Of a stretch of 64,000 nucleotides of DNA, positions 1 to 9,060 are shown piece by piece. The position numbers and the translations under genes are program-made. The stretch spans positions 62,001 through 126,000 of the forward strand of contig WHUX01000146.1 of the NCBI GenBank assembly GCA_015179025.1. The letters run 5' to 3'. The notes below the pieces were generated by a model. The model was not told the DNA's origin. It did not search any database and worked only from the letters and a program-made list of their open reading frames with translations. Every line of letters starts with the position of its first letter. Position 1 is the first letter of the stretch. This stretch comes from Terfezia claveryi (taxonomy: Eukaryota; Ascomycota; Pezizomycetes; Pezizales; Pezizaceae).

Positions 1-599
1 ACATGAGTATCAAAGGTAGCAGTACATTGTTCTGCTGTGAAATTATCTGAGACAGGAATAAGAAACTTGAATCCTGATTGTCTATCGACAATCGTCCAAA
101 GTCGTGAAATACAAACTACATGATCTTCTTCAACAGGAATATTCGGGTACAAAATTGAATACTTAGTAAACACAGGTGCTAACTTAAGAAAATCCATCGA
201 TATGTCAGTCCATGGCCTGCTTGGTACATGTAATGGGGTTACGAGTCCAAGTGGCGCCTTGTTGGAATACTTTGTCCGTTGACAAGTATCACAACTTCTG
301 ATATAGTCCTTAGTTGGTTCTGCAAAGGACTGGCAATCATATCGGTCAGTAAGATATTTCATCGTTTTTTCAATGCCACTATGAGTGGTTGCTTCATGTG
401 CATCTTTAATAACCAATTCGAGATAGTTCTTACCTTCGACGTTAAAGGTAGAGGGCAAGACTAGTCTCCATTGTCTTTGTCAGTTCTTGACATACAAAAA
501 TCCGTCTTTTCTTCTATAATCCTTACGATTCACAAAGGTATCATAATAGTTCTTCCAGATAGGACATACTCTCATGCATGATTGATATGCGGCTTTCAT
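1..599 (-). pseudogene. A1 integrase, N-terminal half (runs off window)
   Basis: Reads from about 599 toward 1. The HHCC zinc-binding domain is visible as H...H (DAHEATTHSGIEK) followed by C-x2-C (RSCDTCQR), then the start of the DDE core with TDISMDFLKL, giving the first catalytic Asp. One RIP-type stop (TGA for CGA) interrupts it upstream of the HHCC motif, after LYVKN. The rest of the core and the chromodomain lie outside the window, but can be seen in A3 (to about 46480). Confidence 0.82.
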
Positions 600-1985
600 A
601 CCTGTTCCTTGGTCAAGCCAGTGTATGATGAAGTAGTCCTTGTCGTCTTCAAATCCGTCGCTGATGTGTTTTCTTCAATGAGCTTGTTGAGGGTCGGTTC
701 GATCCTTGTGTTGAAGTCATTGATGGTGGGTTTCTTCTCCTTGCATGTAGAAGCATTATGTCTTGAGAACTTACAGAAATCACAACGCTGTCTGGAGGTC
801 TTGGTGTCTTGAATGAAAGAGGGTAAATCTTCGTCAATGGCTACTCGCTTTTTAGAACGAGTGGTGATGGCGGCGGTGTTGATTGGAATTGCGTTGCTGC
901 TGCTAGCGGTTGCAGCTGGTTGTTGAGGTGCATTCCATGGTTGTTGTGGAGCAACAGGAGTATTCATGATCTCCTGTTCCATTTGTCGGTTGGTCATCTG
1001 TTCGGTAGAGTTACTGAACTGAATGCTGGGTTGGAGAGTGGGTTGTGTTGGCTTGTTGGCAATCCATCTTTTTGCCCATTCTCCGATTTCCTGGATAGCT
1101 TCTTCGCGGCTGAGAGCTAGTGGAGGTGGATAAGCTGGTGTTTGTTGTACTGGTGCTAGTTCCTTTTGAGGCTCATTTGCGGCTAGGATATGCACAATAC
1201 GAGTCGTAAGGAATTCCTTCTCCTTCTTAAGAACTGAGGCTGTCAGGTCACAGTTCAAACTGCCATGTCCGTGGTGGTTGCAAATTGCACATGTTTCGAT
1301 GGTGAACATGCGGTTGTTCATGGCGTGGGAGCTGCCATGAACTGGACAGTAAAAATCACGGCAAAAGGACCAGTGCATCCTTTTGTGTTGTTGCCAATTG
1401 CTATGAGCTAGGTTGATAGCAATCTCTTTTGCTTCTTCAGAAGCGAGGGTATTTTGTTGTGCGTTTTCAGAAGATGGAGGCCCATATCTTAGTCCAAAAC
1501 TGTTAAGGGTTTATTCATGTTTATATTGGGTACACGATCATACCCGCTGAAAACTTCTTCTGGTATAGTAGATAGAGTCTCATCGTCTGAGGACTCTTCT
1601 TCCTTCATCATGTCATATTCGCTTTCTTCATCCTGGATGCCCTCGAAGTATGGACAGAAGATATAGTGTCCAAGTTCTTCGGCTCTTCCACGACATTTGT
1701 TGAAGTCGCAATCGACATGCTTGAAATTGATAGCTCCGCGAGAAACCATATTGTTCTGAGTAGGGGTTTCTGGTGAGTGGAAAGTTCTTAAAGCGTTGGT
1801 AGAGATGTTGTGGTTGTAGGTATGGTTAGGAGGATCGATGCTGTTGGAGATATAATCGTCCTCGGTGGTGGGAGTGTCCAAGTATTTATGCTTCTTGATA
1901 GAGCGTCTGCTATCAAATTTTCCTTTCCTGCGGTATGCTGTATGTCTGTATCAAATTCCATTAGGTAATCTTGCCATCGCCTCAA
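596..1985 (-). pseudogene. Extra Cys/His-rich domain between RNase H and integrase
   Basis: About 430 residues lie between the end of RNase H (LRRWQDYLMEFDTDIQ region) and the integrase HHCC domain, where Ty3/gypsy elements normally have only a short linker. In order: an acidic linker with a C-x4-C-x8-H-x4-C cluster; a C-x4-C-x2-H-x3-H cluster (about 1363-1325); a CCHC knuckle CAICNHHGHGSLNC (1291-1250); a Pro/Gln/Ala-rich stretch; a basic patch; and a second CCHC knuckle CDFCKFSRHNASTC (784-743). Frames break at single-base deletions near 1893, 1498 and 670. A3 (43624-44960) and A2 (twice, through a tandem duplication) carry the same domain. A second nucleic-acid-binding module inside Pol is inferred. 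Confidence 0.75.
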
Positions 1986-3180
1986 TTTTTGACTTGCAGG
2001 CGTTTGAGTATGGAAGGTACTAATGGTTTGTGGTCGGTAAGGATAGTGAACTTGTGACCTCTTAATTGTGCTTCAAAAAATTTTAATGAGTCAATAATCG
2101 CTAATAATTCCTTTTGAAAGGTAGGATAATTGAGTTGTGCTGGATTAAATTTTCTAGAGTGGAAGCATGATGGTCTGATGTGCGTCAACGGTCCTTGACC
2201 TATCCAAGATCCTAGTCCTACATCACTAGCATCACAGACTAAATATTTGGGTTCAGTAGATTCATTATTCCAGGGTTTTAAAACATGTGGGGAATTCACG
2301 AGTTCCTTGAGTTTTTCAAATGCTGCGTTATGAGTATCTGTCCATTCCCATTTCTTTGTTTCTCCTTGCAGTTCTGACAGGGTGCTTGCATACGATGCCA
2401 AGTCAGGAATAAATCTGCTGAGATAATTAACGATTCCAAGGAATCCTCTAAGATCTTTTTTCTTGTAGGAGTTGGAAATGTTAATATAGTAGTCCTCTTC
2501 TTCGGGTCTACATGTAATCCATCTGATGTCAAAACGTGTCCTAAGATTTCCAATCTTGGAGTAAAGAACTGGCATTTGCTTTCTTTGAGATAAAATTTCT
2601 CTCCTGTAGACGTTGAAGTACTTTCTTCAATAATTCTACATGTTCTTCATACGTTTTAGAGAATATAATAATATCATCAATATAGATGATTAAATTTTTA
2701 TAGACCATGTCCTTAAAAATTTCATGCATAACGCGAACCATGGTAGCAGGTGCGTTACGATCCCCTTGTTGCATAACTCTACTTCTGAAATATCCCATGT
2801 GACATAAAAAGGTAGAGTGTTGCTCAGATTCTTCATCGTTCCTGATATTAAAAAATCCGTCGGCTAAGTCGACCTTAGTCCAAATGGGATTCTCCGCTAC
2901 TAGTTCAATTGCTTCATTAATATCTGGCAATGGGGTGTGGTCCGGTTCGACGGCTAAATTGCGGTCTCGACATCATTGACATGTCGGGCTTCTTCCGGTT
3001 TATCTCGTTTAGGGATAGTGAACATGACTACAGCATTTGTGTCATTTTCTACTCTATATATGCGACCTGATGCTTCTTCTTCGACTAATTTGTCATGGAT
3101 TTGTTGTCTAAATCGATGTCCTGAGGGTCGCCATTTTGGTATCCAAGTAGCTCCTGCTTTTGGTTTGATAGAGTGATTAA
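1982..3180 (-). pseudogene. A1 pol: reverse transcriptase and RNase H
   Basis: Continuation of the polyprotein, split over several frames by single-base deletions near 2972, 2600, 2458 and 2020. The RT palm has a catalytic YIDD (2684-2673) and the thumb-side motif LGHVLTSDGLHVD. RNase H follows with a YLVCDASDVGLGSW active-site strand and a DHKPL motif. The protein would make cDNA from the element RNA in the particle. Each break is absent from A2 and/or A3, so they are private to this copy or are sequencing errors. Almost no RIP-type stops occur in this part, unlike A2 and A3. Confidence 0.88.
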
Positions 3181-5469
3181 TTTTCTTAGTGGCGGTAATT
3201 CCCGTGGAATTGTCTTGGGAAATAATAAGGGAAACTCCGTTACAGGGTTGAATTGTTTCTGTACCGTAGAAACAGCTGTCACGAGTTCTCTTTCTGAATC
3301 GGTTTCGTCTGCGTCACTAATATTTTCCCAATTATCCGGTTCACTATAATCTGTGACTGATTCACAGCTGACCTGTGTATACGCTGATCTTATACCATTC
3401 GCCATGGTTCTAGATCCCTTCCATACACTTAGCTGGAATCGTGGAATGTTTTCCGGTTGGATAGTAACTGGTTCCTGATGGGCAGGAATTATTGCTCGCA
3501 CTTTGCTGAGAGCAGGTTCTCCTAGTATCATGTCCCATCCAGTCAAATGAGCTACATAGAACGTTCGTTCTTCTACATAACCTATCCAATCAAGTTTGAT
3601 AGTACAAGCTTTGTCTATCGTTCCTTTTGAGCCTTTAATTGCAGTACTTAATGATTTCTTCTCGATACTTCTAGTCGGTATTTTGTACAGGTGTACAAAT
3701 TGAGAATTGATTAAGTCTCCTCCCTTCGTTTGGAGATCAATTAAAGCTAGTGCGGGGTGTTCGTTAGCTTTAACGAATACCTTGCTAAAATCTGGTACCT
3801 GTCTTGACAAGGGTCGTTCCTTGATTTTATCCTTGTTGTTTTTATCCTTGGTGGCTATCGGCATAGCTAAATCTTGTGCGGCTGTACGCATGGGTACCTT
3901 ATTTTTTCGTTTCCTACAGTCCTTGTAGGAGTGTCCAGGGTTCCAACACCATAGACATTTCTTGTCTTTAATTAATTGCATCTTCGTCTTCTGATCCAAT
4001 TTTTTTGTGATGGTGTCCCAATCTGAGTCCTTCCGATTTTCTGTGTTGGGTTTGGTGTTGGGATTGCTGCTAGGATTAAATCCTGTTTTTTGTCGTTGAT
4101 TCTGGTCCCTGCGTGGACCGTGACTTCGATTTTCATTCCGAGGGTGTTGTCGTCGGGATGTATTTGTTGTGGATGGTGGGGCAATATCCTTTTTGGAAGC
4201 TTCATATGACTCCGCTTGATGTACGAGCTGATCATATGACCATTCTTCTTTGATTAAAGGAATTAATGTAGCTGACATATATGGCGGCAGGTGATTAAGA
4301 AACTTTCTTCTTTTTACTTCCTGCGATATTGATTGTTTGCCATCCTTGTCAATCAATTTGATTTGCATTTCAGTAAGCCAGTTGGCAAACTGTTTGATTC
4401 CCATGTGACGTCCGTCCTTGTATGGTGTGGCTGTCTCCCATCGTTTCCACAAAATGTCCTTACTAGTAGAGGGTATCAGAAAATCCCTTAGCGCTAGTAT
4501 GAATCCAAAGAATGTCGCATTCTTTCCTTTTTCTCTTAGGAATTGATTATAAGTAGTGAGCGCGCTCCCTTCCATTCTGAATCCAACAATTTCCAGAGCT
4601 GAAGCGCCTTCTAAATCTATTCTTTTGAGAACAAACCAACGTTGCATTGCTGTGGCCCAAGAGTCAAAATATTGTGAGTCTTGCCATTTTTTGTCTTCTC
4701 CTCTTAATTTTTCTGGCATATCAATCTTTATTCCTTTTAAAGCATTCGTTGCTTTATGGTTACCCGTTGTAACCATTCCTGTTGTAGATTCCCATTGCTG
4801 GTGTTCAACTGATTTTCCTCGTTTGGGTTTTCTTTTAAGAGTTTGACTTGCAACTGACGATGCCTTATCAGAGTCCGAGCTATCATCTCCGCTATCATCG
4901 GGGTCTCGTCCTCCTCCTTGTGTTTTCTGCTGCTGTTGGTCTAGTCCTGTATCTAGATCATCATCGTCTTCTGGTAATTCTATATCTTCTGGTGGTTGGT
5001 CTTTGTCGTCTGGTTCTTTGGCTGACCCAGTCCTCCTTTCTGGTGTCTCAGGTGCTCGACCTTTGCCTTTCGATTGATCTTTTGGTGTTCTCAGGAACGC
5101 TCCTGGAAGTTCTTTGCTAGGATTGAAAAAATCCTCCGCGGTATGTGCTGATTCTTCTAGATGAGTGCCGCTCATCATGAATGCCATTATTTCTTCCCAG
5201 TTATTTATTACCCAATTCGGTTTCCTTAAAAGTGGAACAACAGGTTTCCTTAATTCTTTACTTAAAAATGCGTTCATTTCTAAGTCTTCTTCTTTGAATG
5301 GGTAAGGTGTTAGCCATAAGTAGTGTTTTGCTACGGCTTCCATTAAGAGTCGAGTATCATCAGGATGATACTGTTGGGCATGTCCCATTGAGCGAGTATA
5401 TTTCAAAATCTCCTCAATTGTTGGAAGATGTCTGTTCCAAAATTCTTCTGGTGCGAGAGGTAAAGCCAT
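3085..5469 (-). CDS. Gag-protease region of A1 (794 codons open)
   Basis: Structural Gag plus aspartic protease of a Ty3/gypsy element. From the first Met of this open segment: an acidic, Ser/Asp-rich low-complexity region (about residues 125-225), a retrotransposon capsid-like helical region (about 250-440), a CCHC zinc knuckle CLWCWNPGHSYKDC (near 520), then a protease-like part with ALIDLQTKGGDLINSQFV, where the usual D-S/T-G is D-L-Q. The true start is probably upstream at 5663: comparison with A3 and A2 restores about 65 more residues after one single-base deletion near 5520. At the 3' end the frame runs past its junction with RT because one A is missing near 3183 (five As in A3, four here); in A3 the same frame continues into RT. 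Gag would assemble the particle; protease would cut the polyprotein. Confidence 0.85.
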   Translation of the reverse strand: MALPLAPEEFWNRHLPTIEEILKYTRSMGHAQQYHPDDTRLLMEAVAKHYLWLTPYPFKEEDLEMNAFLSKELRKPVVPLLRKPNWVINNWEEIMAFMMSGTHLEESAHTAEDFFNPSKELPGAFLRTPKDQSKGKGRAPETPERRTGSAKEPDDKDQPPEDIELPEDDDDLDTGLDQQQQKTQGGGRDPDDSGDDSSDSDKASSVASQTLKRKPKRGKSVEHQQWESTTGMVTTGNHKATNALKGIKIDMPEKLRGEDKKWQDSQYFDSWATAMQRWFVLKRIDLEGASALEIVGFRMEGSALTTYNQFLREKGKNATFFGFILALRDFLIPSTSKDILWKRWETATPYKDGRHMGIKQFANWLTEMQIKLIDKDGKQSISQEVKRRKFLNHLPPYMSATLIPLIKEEWSYDQLVHQAESYEASKKDIAPPSTTNTSRRQHPRNENRSHGPRRDQNQRQKTGFNPSSNPNTKPNTENRKDSDWDTITKKLDQKTKMQLIKDKKCLWCWNPGHSYKDCRKRKNKVPMRTAAQDLAMPIATKDKNNKDKIKERPLSRQVPDFSKVFVKANEHPALALIDLQTKGGDLINSQFVHLYKIPTRSIEKKSLSTAIKGSKGTIDKACTIKLDWIGYVEERTFYVAHLTGWDMILGEPALSKVRAIIPAHQEPVTIQPENIPRFQLSVWKGSRTMANGIRSAYTQVSCESVTDYSEPDNWENISDADETDSERELVTAVSTVQKQFNPVTEFPLLFPKTIPRELPPLRKLITLSNQKQELLGYQNGDPQDIDLDNKSMTN

Positions 5470-5664
5470 ACTAAAATATAGTTTGGTTCCTGCTCCACCT
5501 GGTTCTCCTATTTCTATATCATGGGCAGATTTATTTCCCCTTCTGTGTTAGGAACTATAAATCTGGTCTTTCTGGGAGTTTCTTCTACTAATTTCTTAAT
5601 ATCTTCGGGTAACATAGTTAACCGTCTCGACCTCTTAGTCTTCTTACTAAGTTCAGACGCCATT

Positions 5665-6267
5665 ATGTCTGATTTCGTCGTCTGTCCGCAACCAAATGCA
5701 GCTGGTTATGCGATACGATCGTCGAGTTACTTTTCTTCTTTGGCACCTTTCTGTGCTGATGGTGTGGTGGCTGATGATCCTTATGATCTCCGTTCGACTG
5801 ACGGTTCTGTTGGCTCGGTGGCTCACGAGGCTGGTGAGGCTGGATGTCAGGATCCTGATGTTTCTTATGGTCCTGGTTTTTCTTCGTCTACTGGTCTAGA
5901 ATCTAGTTCTAGTTCTTCCGGCAAGAGTGTCACGTTTTCTGATTGGTGTGTTGAGGTAGACGTTGGGGGCGCAGAGGTATTGGTAGAGATGTCTGGGCCT
6001 AAGGAAGGTTCTGATGGAGGTAATTCTTTTCTGGAGGAAATGGCTGCAGTGGAGGCAGCGAGATTTGAGCCTTGGGATTGTGACGCTTGGTTGTTTAGAC
6101 CAATTATTCCTGGGACCTGGGGGGCCGGTTTTTCAATGGTGTACTGGATTTACAGGTACAGATGTAATGGCGGTTGCCAGGAGTGCAAGATGAGTTGTCG
6201 ATCTTATTGGGAAAAGTGTTGTGAACGAGGGTGGGATTGTTTAATGTGGGATACCACTGCCCGTTAG
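5665..6267 (+). CDS. Antisense ORF in the A1 leader, 200 aa, unknown function
   Basis: An uninterrupted 200-codon frame on the strand opposite gag, filling most of the leader between 5' LTR and gag. The first Met used here (5665) is one base from the gag ATG (minus strand, 5663-5661), so the two starts are head to head; the frame is also open upstream to an ATG at 5521. The product has a Ser/Gly/Asp-rich middle with a run of six Ser, an acidic stretch, and a Cys-rich C-terminus (pattern C-x3-C-x2-C-x3-C, then CC and a final C). I recognise no domain. Remnants of the same frame persist in A3 (39340-39945, minus) and A2 (56034-56601, plus), with stops. Extra antisense ORFs are known in some plant LTR retrotransposons; whether this one is expressed is unknown, and it may be only an open frame by chance. 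Confidence 0.4.
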   Translation: MSDFVVCPQPNAAGYAIRSSSYFSSLAPFCADGVVADDPYDLRSTDGSVGSVAHEAGEAGCQDPDVSYGPGFSSSTGLESSSSSSGKSVTFSDWCVEVDVGGAEVLVEMSGPKEGSDGGNSFLEEMAAVEAARFEPWDCDAWLFRPIIPGTWGAGFSMVYWIYRYRCNGGCQECKMSCRSYWEKCCERGWDCLMWDTTAR

Positions 6268-6582
6268 AGCTCTGCTTAGCTTGCTTCTAAGTCTTTTGTT
6301 GATGTACTGCAGTTGAGAGTCTGATGTCTCGTTTGTTGGATTTTTGTTGGCTAGCTAGTTGAATAACGATATCGATTTTATATGTGCACTTGGGTGTCGA
6401 ATTGTATACACTTGCGTGAGTGTAATAAAGGTATCCGAAGGTTGATCAGGCCTTGGATTTAAGAGTAAAGATTAGGTAAGTAAGTTAAAAAAAATGTAAT
6501 GAATGGTACTAGACAGTATTCATTCGGTACCGTTTATACAATCTATATCCGTAGGCACGGACGTTTGTGTATTTCGGTTCTG

Positions 6583-6783
6583 CTGAGGTAAGACCTCAGA
6601 AGGGTAGGGAGATTACTATGTGGGACGTTCCCGAAGGGAACAGTAATTAACTGGTGTAATCTATCTTATATGATTTGTGCTATCTAAGCTATATGATCTT
6701 GATCTGATCGGAATATAGGCTTGCTTGCTCTGAAGGCTTGCTTGGTTGCTTCTTGTCTTTCTTGTGGATTCCAGAGGGAATCC
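6583..6783 (-). promoter_or_regulatory. Three short hairpins in the R/U5 part of the LTR
   Basis: Three perfect inverted repeats lie downstream of the TATA box on the element strand: GGATTCC-AGAG-GGAATCC (6766-6783, at the expected transcript 5' end), GTTCCC-GAA-GGGAAC (6627-6641) and CTGAGGT-AAG-ACCTCAG (6583-6599). They are partly kept in A3 despite point mutation. Structures here could act in transcript ends, primer-free priming or translation; the sequence does not say which. Confidence 0.4.
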
Positions 6784-6790
6784 AGCGGCC

Positions 6791-6798
6791 TATTTATA
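6791..6798 (-). promoter_or_regulatory. Putative TATA box of the family A LTR
   Basis: Reads TATAAATA on the minus strand, in GGAGTATAAATAGGC. The same box is kept in both A3 LTRs (38809-38816 and 47106-47113). Its position divides U3 from R/U5, with a start expected about 25-30 bases downstream, near 6765. This is inference from position and conservation only. Confidence 0.55.
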
Positions 6799-6876
6799 CT
6801 CCTCTGAGATCTGATGACTAAGGAAATAAATACAATAAAGGATGGCATACCAGAAGGTGGTGCGCTGTACAAAAGG

Positions 6877-6975
6877 GGTCATGTGGCCATGGTAATGAGT
6901 CACATGCCTTAAACAATGGTCATGTGGCCATGGTAATGAGTCACACGCCTTAAACAATGGTCACGCGGCCATAAT
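6877..6975. repeat. 41-bp tandem repeat inside LTR U3
   Basis: Two near-identical 41-bp units (6877-6917 and 6918-6958) and a partial third (from 6959), each starting GGTCA and containing GTAATGAGTCACA. A3 keeps two units; A2's 3' LTR has about one, which accounts for its shorter length (635 versus 679-680 bp). The unit contains TGAGTCA, an AP-1/Gcn4-type core, so it could be a repeated activator site in U3. Confidence 0.7.
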
Positions 6976-7179
6976 GAGGGTGTCTTCATATGGCAAGTGC
7001 CATGGAACTTCCCATGGCAGATTCCGCATGCTATGGACGCTTATAAAGCAATAAGAGGTGGTAGAAGGCTAGTCCTTCAACCGAGAGGCTTAGTTACATA
7101 ATATAGTAGTAATATAGGAAATACAAAAGTATATAATCAATTATATAAGCAATGAGATAACGTTCTCCATTACAATAAT

Positions 7180-8572
7180 AAGAAAGAGCAAAGATGGGTG
7201 TTGGTTTATGCTCATCCTACAAGACTTTTGATACTGCAAAGGCGAGGCTGGTTTACACAATTTGATGCTACACATAAGCTCAACCGGTGGGGTCACAATA
7301 TGTTTTCATTTCTTGTTCGTAATGAGCATAATCTATGGATTCTGACTACATCCTTAGTTGTTGAGTGAGAGAATGGAGATATCATTGCTGAAGGATTAAG
7401 ATATATATAGCAGTGGTGTAGTGGTATGCATAAATTTCAACTTGCTAATACCCCTCCTAATTGCTTATATTAATATCCATATGATCTTTAGGTAATTGGC
7501 AGTCGCGTTATATTATGACCGATGATTCTGTAATTGAACAGCATGCAATCCACCTAGCATTTCCAGATCTCAATGCTGTTGAGCAGGAAGTCGCTCATCT
7601 TCTTTGTTCTATGCACTCAAACCGAACTCTCCTCTGGCGACTTGGCTCTAATGCCAACAAATCCATATATCAGCTTCTTAAGTATGCTATGTATTGCTTT
7701 GCCGAGATCAAAAATCGTGAGCTGTGTGAACTGGCAATTGCGGCTGCAGATAAAGAAACTGCAAAATATATTCGTACCTACTGGCTTCAGAATGCATCCA
7801 AGTAGGTAATATATGCTCGACAGCATAGTCCGTTCCTCCTTCAAGCTACCACTACAAATGCTTGTGAGGCATGGCATTGCAAACATAAGTCTGGAGCAGG
7901 ATTATCTAAAGGGTAAGTGGCATTACATGGAATTTATAGTATGATTTTAAATATCATGGATGCTGCAAATGATGTTAATAATCAGGTTGAAGTAGCTATA
8001 AGTCACTTCTGAAATCACAAACTTGCTGTTTGTACAAAATAGTATGCAGAAATAGGTTAGCTACCAGTTCCTATTCAGAAATTGCTTGCTCATGAGCTTG
8101 ATGCTGTTGAGGAGTGTATAGCGAAGGGAAAGGAGTTGCCTACATTTGATGGAAATTTACAGTGTTACTGCAAGTTCTACAGACAATACTTACTTTCCTG
8201 CCGACACATTTTTCATCTTGATACTGAAATCAAAGTATTGACTACAGTGCAGTGGAAGGTATACTTAATGATATTTGAGGAGTGTGGTATGGAAGTCTAT
8301 GAGACTATAGGTACTGTGTGGGTTGAAAATAAGAGTAGTAGACGGAATCCTGAGAGAGCAAATATCATTAGTCGGGTATAGGAAAGCTTTGAGCAGGTAC
8401 AACAGCAGCTTTATTCAGTATATAAGTTGATAGATCAGCTTAACCTAGACGATAATATAGTACAAAGTCAGTGAATGGAAGAATGGGCTAATCATATACA
8501 AGTCACATTGGGTAGTCTGACAAGTATTCATGCTGAAGATATTGTAAATAGAAATAGACTCTGGGAGTTGTA
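7180..8572 (+). pseudogene. MULE-type DDE transposase with SWIM zinc finger, 5'-truncated
   Basis: Starts abruptly next to the A1 LTR, so the N-terminus lies on the other side of A1, outside the window. The first exon encodes a DDE strand with FDATHKLNRWGHN (first Asp). A 68-bp intron (7424-7491, GTATGC...TTAG) restores frame precisely, giving CSGNWQ across the splice. The second Asp is in TDDSVIEQHAIHLAFP (from about 7518), followed by the THxLC-like region, a TTNACEAWHCK segment, and a SWIM finger CYC-x9-CRH (about 8165-8202). One frame then stays readable to a TAA ending at 8572. At least eight in-frame stops (e.g. TAG at 7803-7805), mostly explicable as C-to-T or G-to-A changes, make it a pseudogene. 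Mutator-like transposases cut and paste DNA. Confidence 0.8.
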
Positions 8573-8940
8573 AATAGGAATAGATATTTGTGGTGATATG
8601 GTGACACTTCGTCATGATGAGCCCTTTTTCTGAATTCTAAAGCAGCTAGATATCTAAGCTGTTGCTTTTCCTTAATAGGATAGTACAATTATTAGTGTGT
8701 TCTGCTTGAATGCCTCCCATTAGGCGTACAAATTCCAAAAAAAAAATAAAAAGGTAGTTGGTGAAAAATATAGGTGGACAATGGTCAACAAAACAACGTT
8801 GGTGCTTTAGAATGAGCACGTTAGTCATTAAGCATCAAGCTAATCGAAATACCTCAGGGCCGGTCAAGCATATGATTAGAAGGAGAGGAAAAATATACAA
8901 AGCATCAGCCATAACATTAAGTACCGTATTAATTCGCAAG
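8573..8940. other. Non-coding stretch after the MULE pseudogene
   Basis: AT-rich, with an A-run at about 8739-8748. No coding pattern, tRNA or terminal inverted repeat was recognised. It may include the MULE 3' flank, but the matching left terminus is outside the window. Confidence 0.4.
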
Positions 8941-9060
8941 TAAGAAAGTACTACTCGGCAGGACAGTATTAGTGTATAAGACAGGGGTAAAACAGCCTAA
9001 TTTTGGCCGAGATATTCGAATCGTGCTTTAGACAGCAAATTTTTCTTATAGGACAGTACT
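8941..9060 (+). repeat. Degenerate direct repeat, copy 1
   Basis: Starts TAAGAAAGTAC and contains GTATAAGACAG, a GGCC core and two further A-R-GACAG motifs. The same order (TAAGAAAGTAC, GTATATAAGACAG, AAATT, GGCC, AGTAAGACAGCA) occurs at 9408-9510. Probably terminal or subterminal sequence of a small transposon; the family was not identified. Confidence 0.4.

Larger units (their letters stand above)
1..7174 (-). mobile_element. Ty3/gypsy LTR retrotransposon A1, 5' and central part
   Basis: On the minus strand the order is 5' LTR (7174-6495), leader (6494-5664), Gag-protease, reverse transcriptase, RNase H, a Cys/His-rich extra domain, then integrase running off the window at position 1. Order and motifs place it in Ty3/gypsy. 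It is the best preserved of three copies of this family (A2 and A3 follow). The ancestral polyprotein appears to be one continuous frame: the nine frame breaks in A1 are single-base deletions relative to A2/A3, not shared programmed sites. No tRNA primer-binding site starting with TGG is visible after the LTR; a T-run followed by AACTTACTTAC is there instead. The element sits in a MULE transposase pseudogene that continues at 7175. The left end and matching TSD are outside the window. Confidence 0.93.
6495..7174 (-). repeat. 5' LTR of A1 (680 bp)
   Basis: Bounded by TG (6495-6496) and CA (7173-7174) on the plus strand, so on the element's strand it also runs TG...CA. Ends and content match the LTRs at 31654-32288, 38432-39110, 46729-47407 and 56828-57067. 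It carries a TATA box, three short perfect hairpins and a 41-bp tandem repeat. Only one LTR of this copy lies in the window, so intra-element LTR divergence cannot be measured. Confidence 0.92.

Noticed and set aside
596..599. ATGA overlap between the zinc-knuckle ORF stop and the integrase ATG in A1, like stop-start reinitiation
   Set aside because: A3 keeps one frame across this point; A1 lacks a single base near 670. The overlap is a by-product of that deletion.
3085..3200. Programmed frameshift between Gag-protease and RT in family A
   Set aside because: A3 has five As where A1 has four, and its Gag-protease frame runs straight into RT. The A1 shift is a private deletion.
4556..5120. Plus-strand ORFs of 96 and 90 codons inside A1 gag
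   Set aside because: Antisense shadows of the Gag frame; unlike the leader ORF they overlap clear coding sequence.
7200..7420. Reading the sequence right of the A1 LTR as part of A1
   Set aside because: It begins exactly after the LTR terminus CATTACA and encodes a MULE-type DDE strand on the opposite strand.
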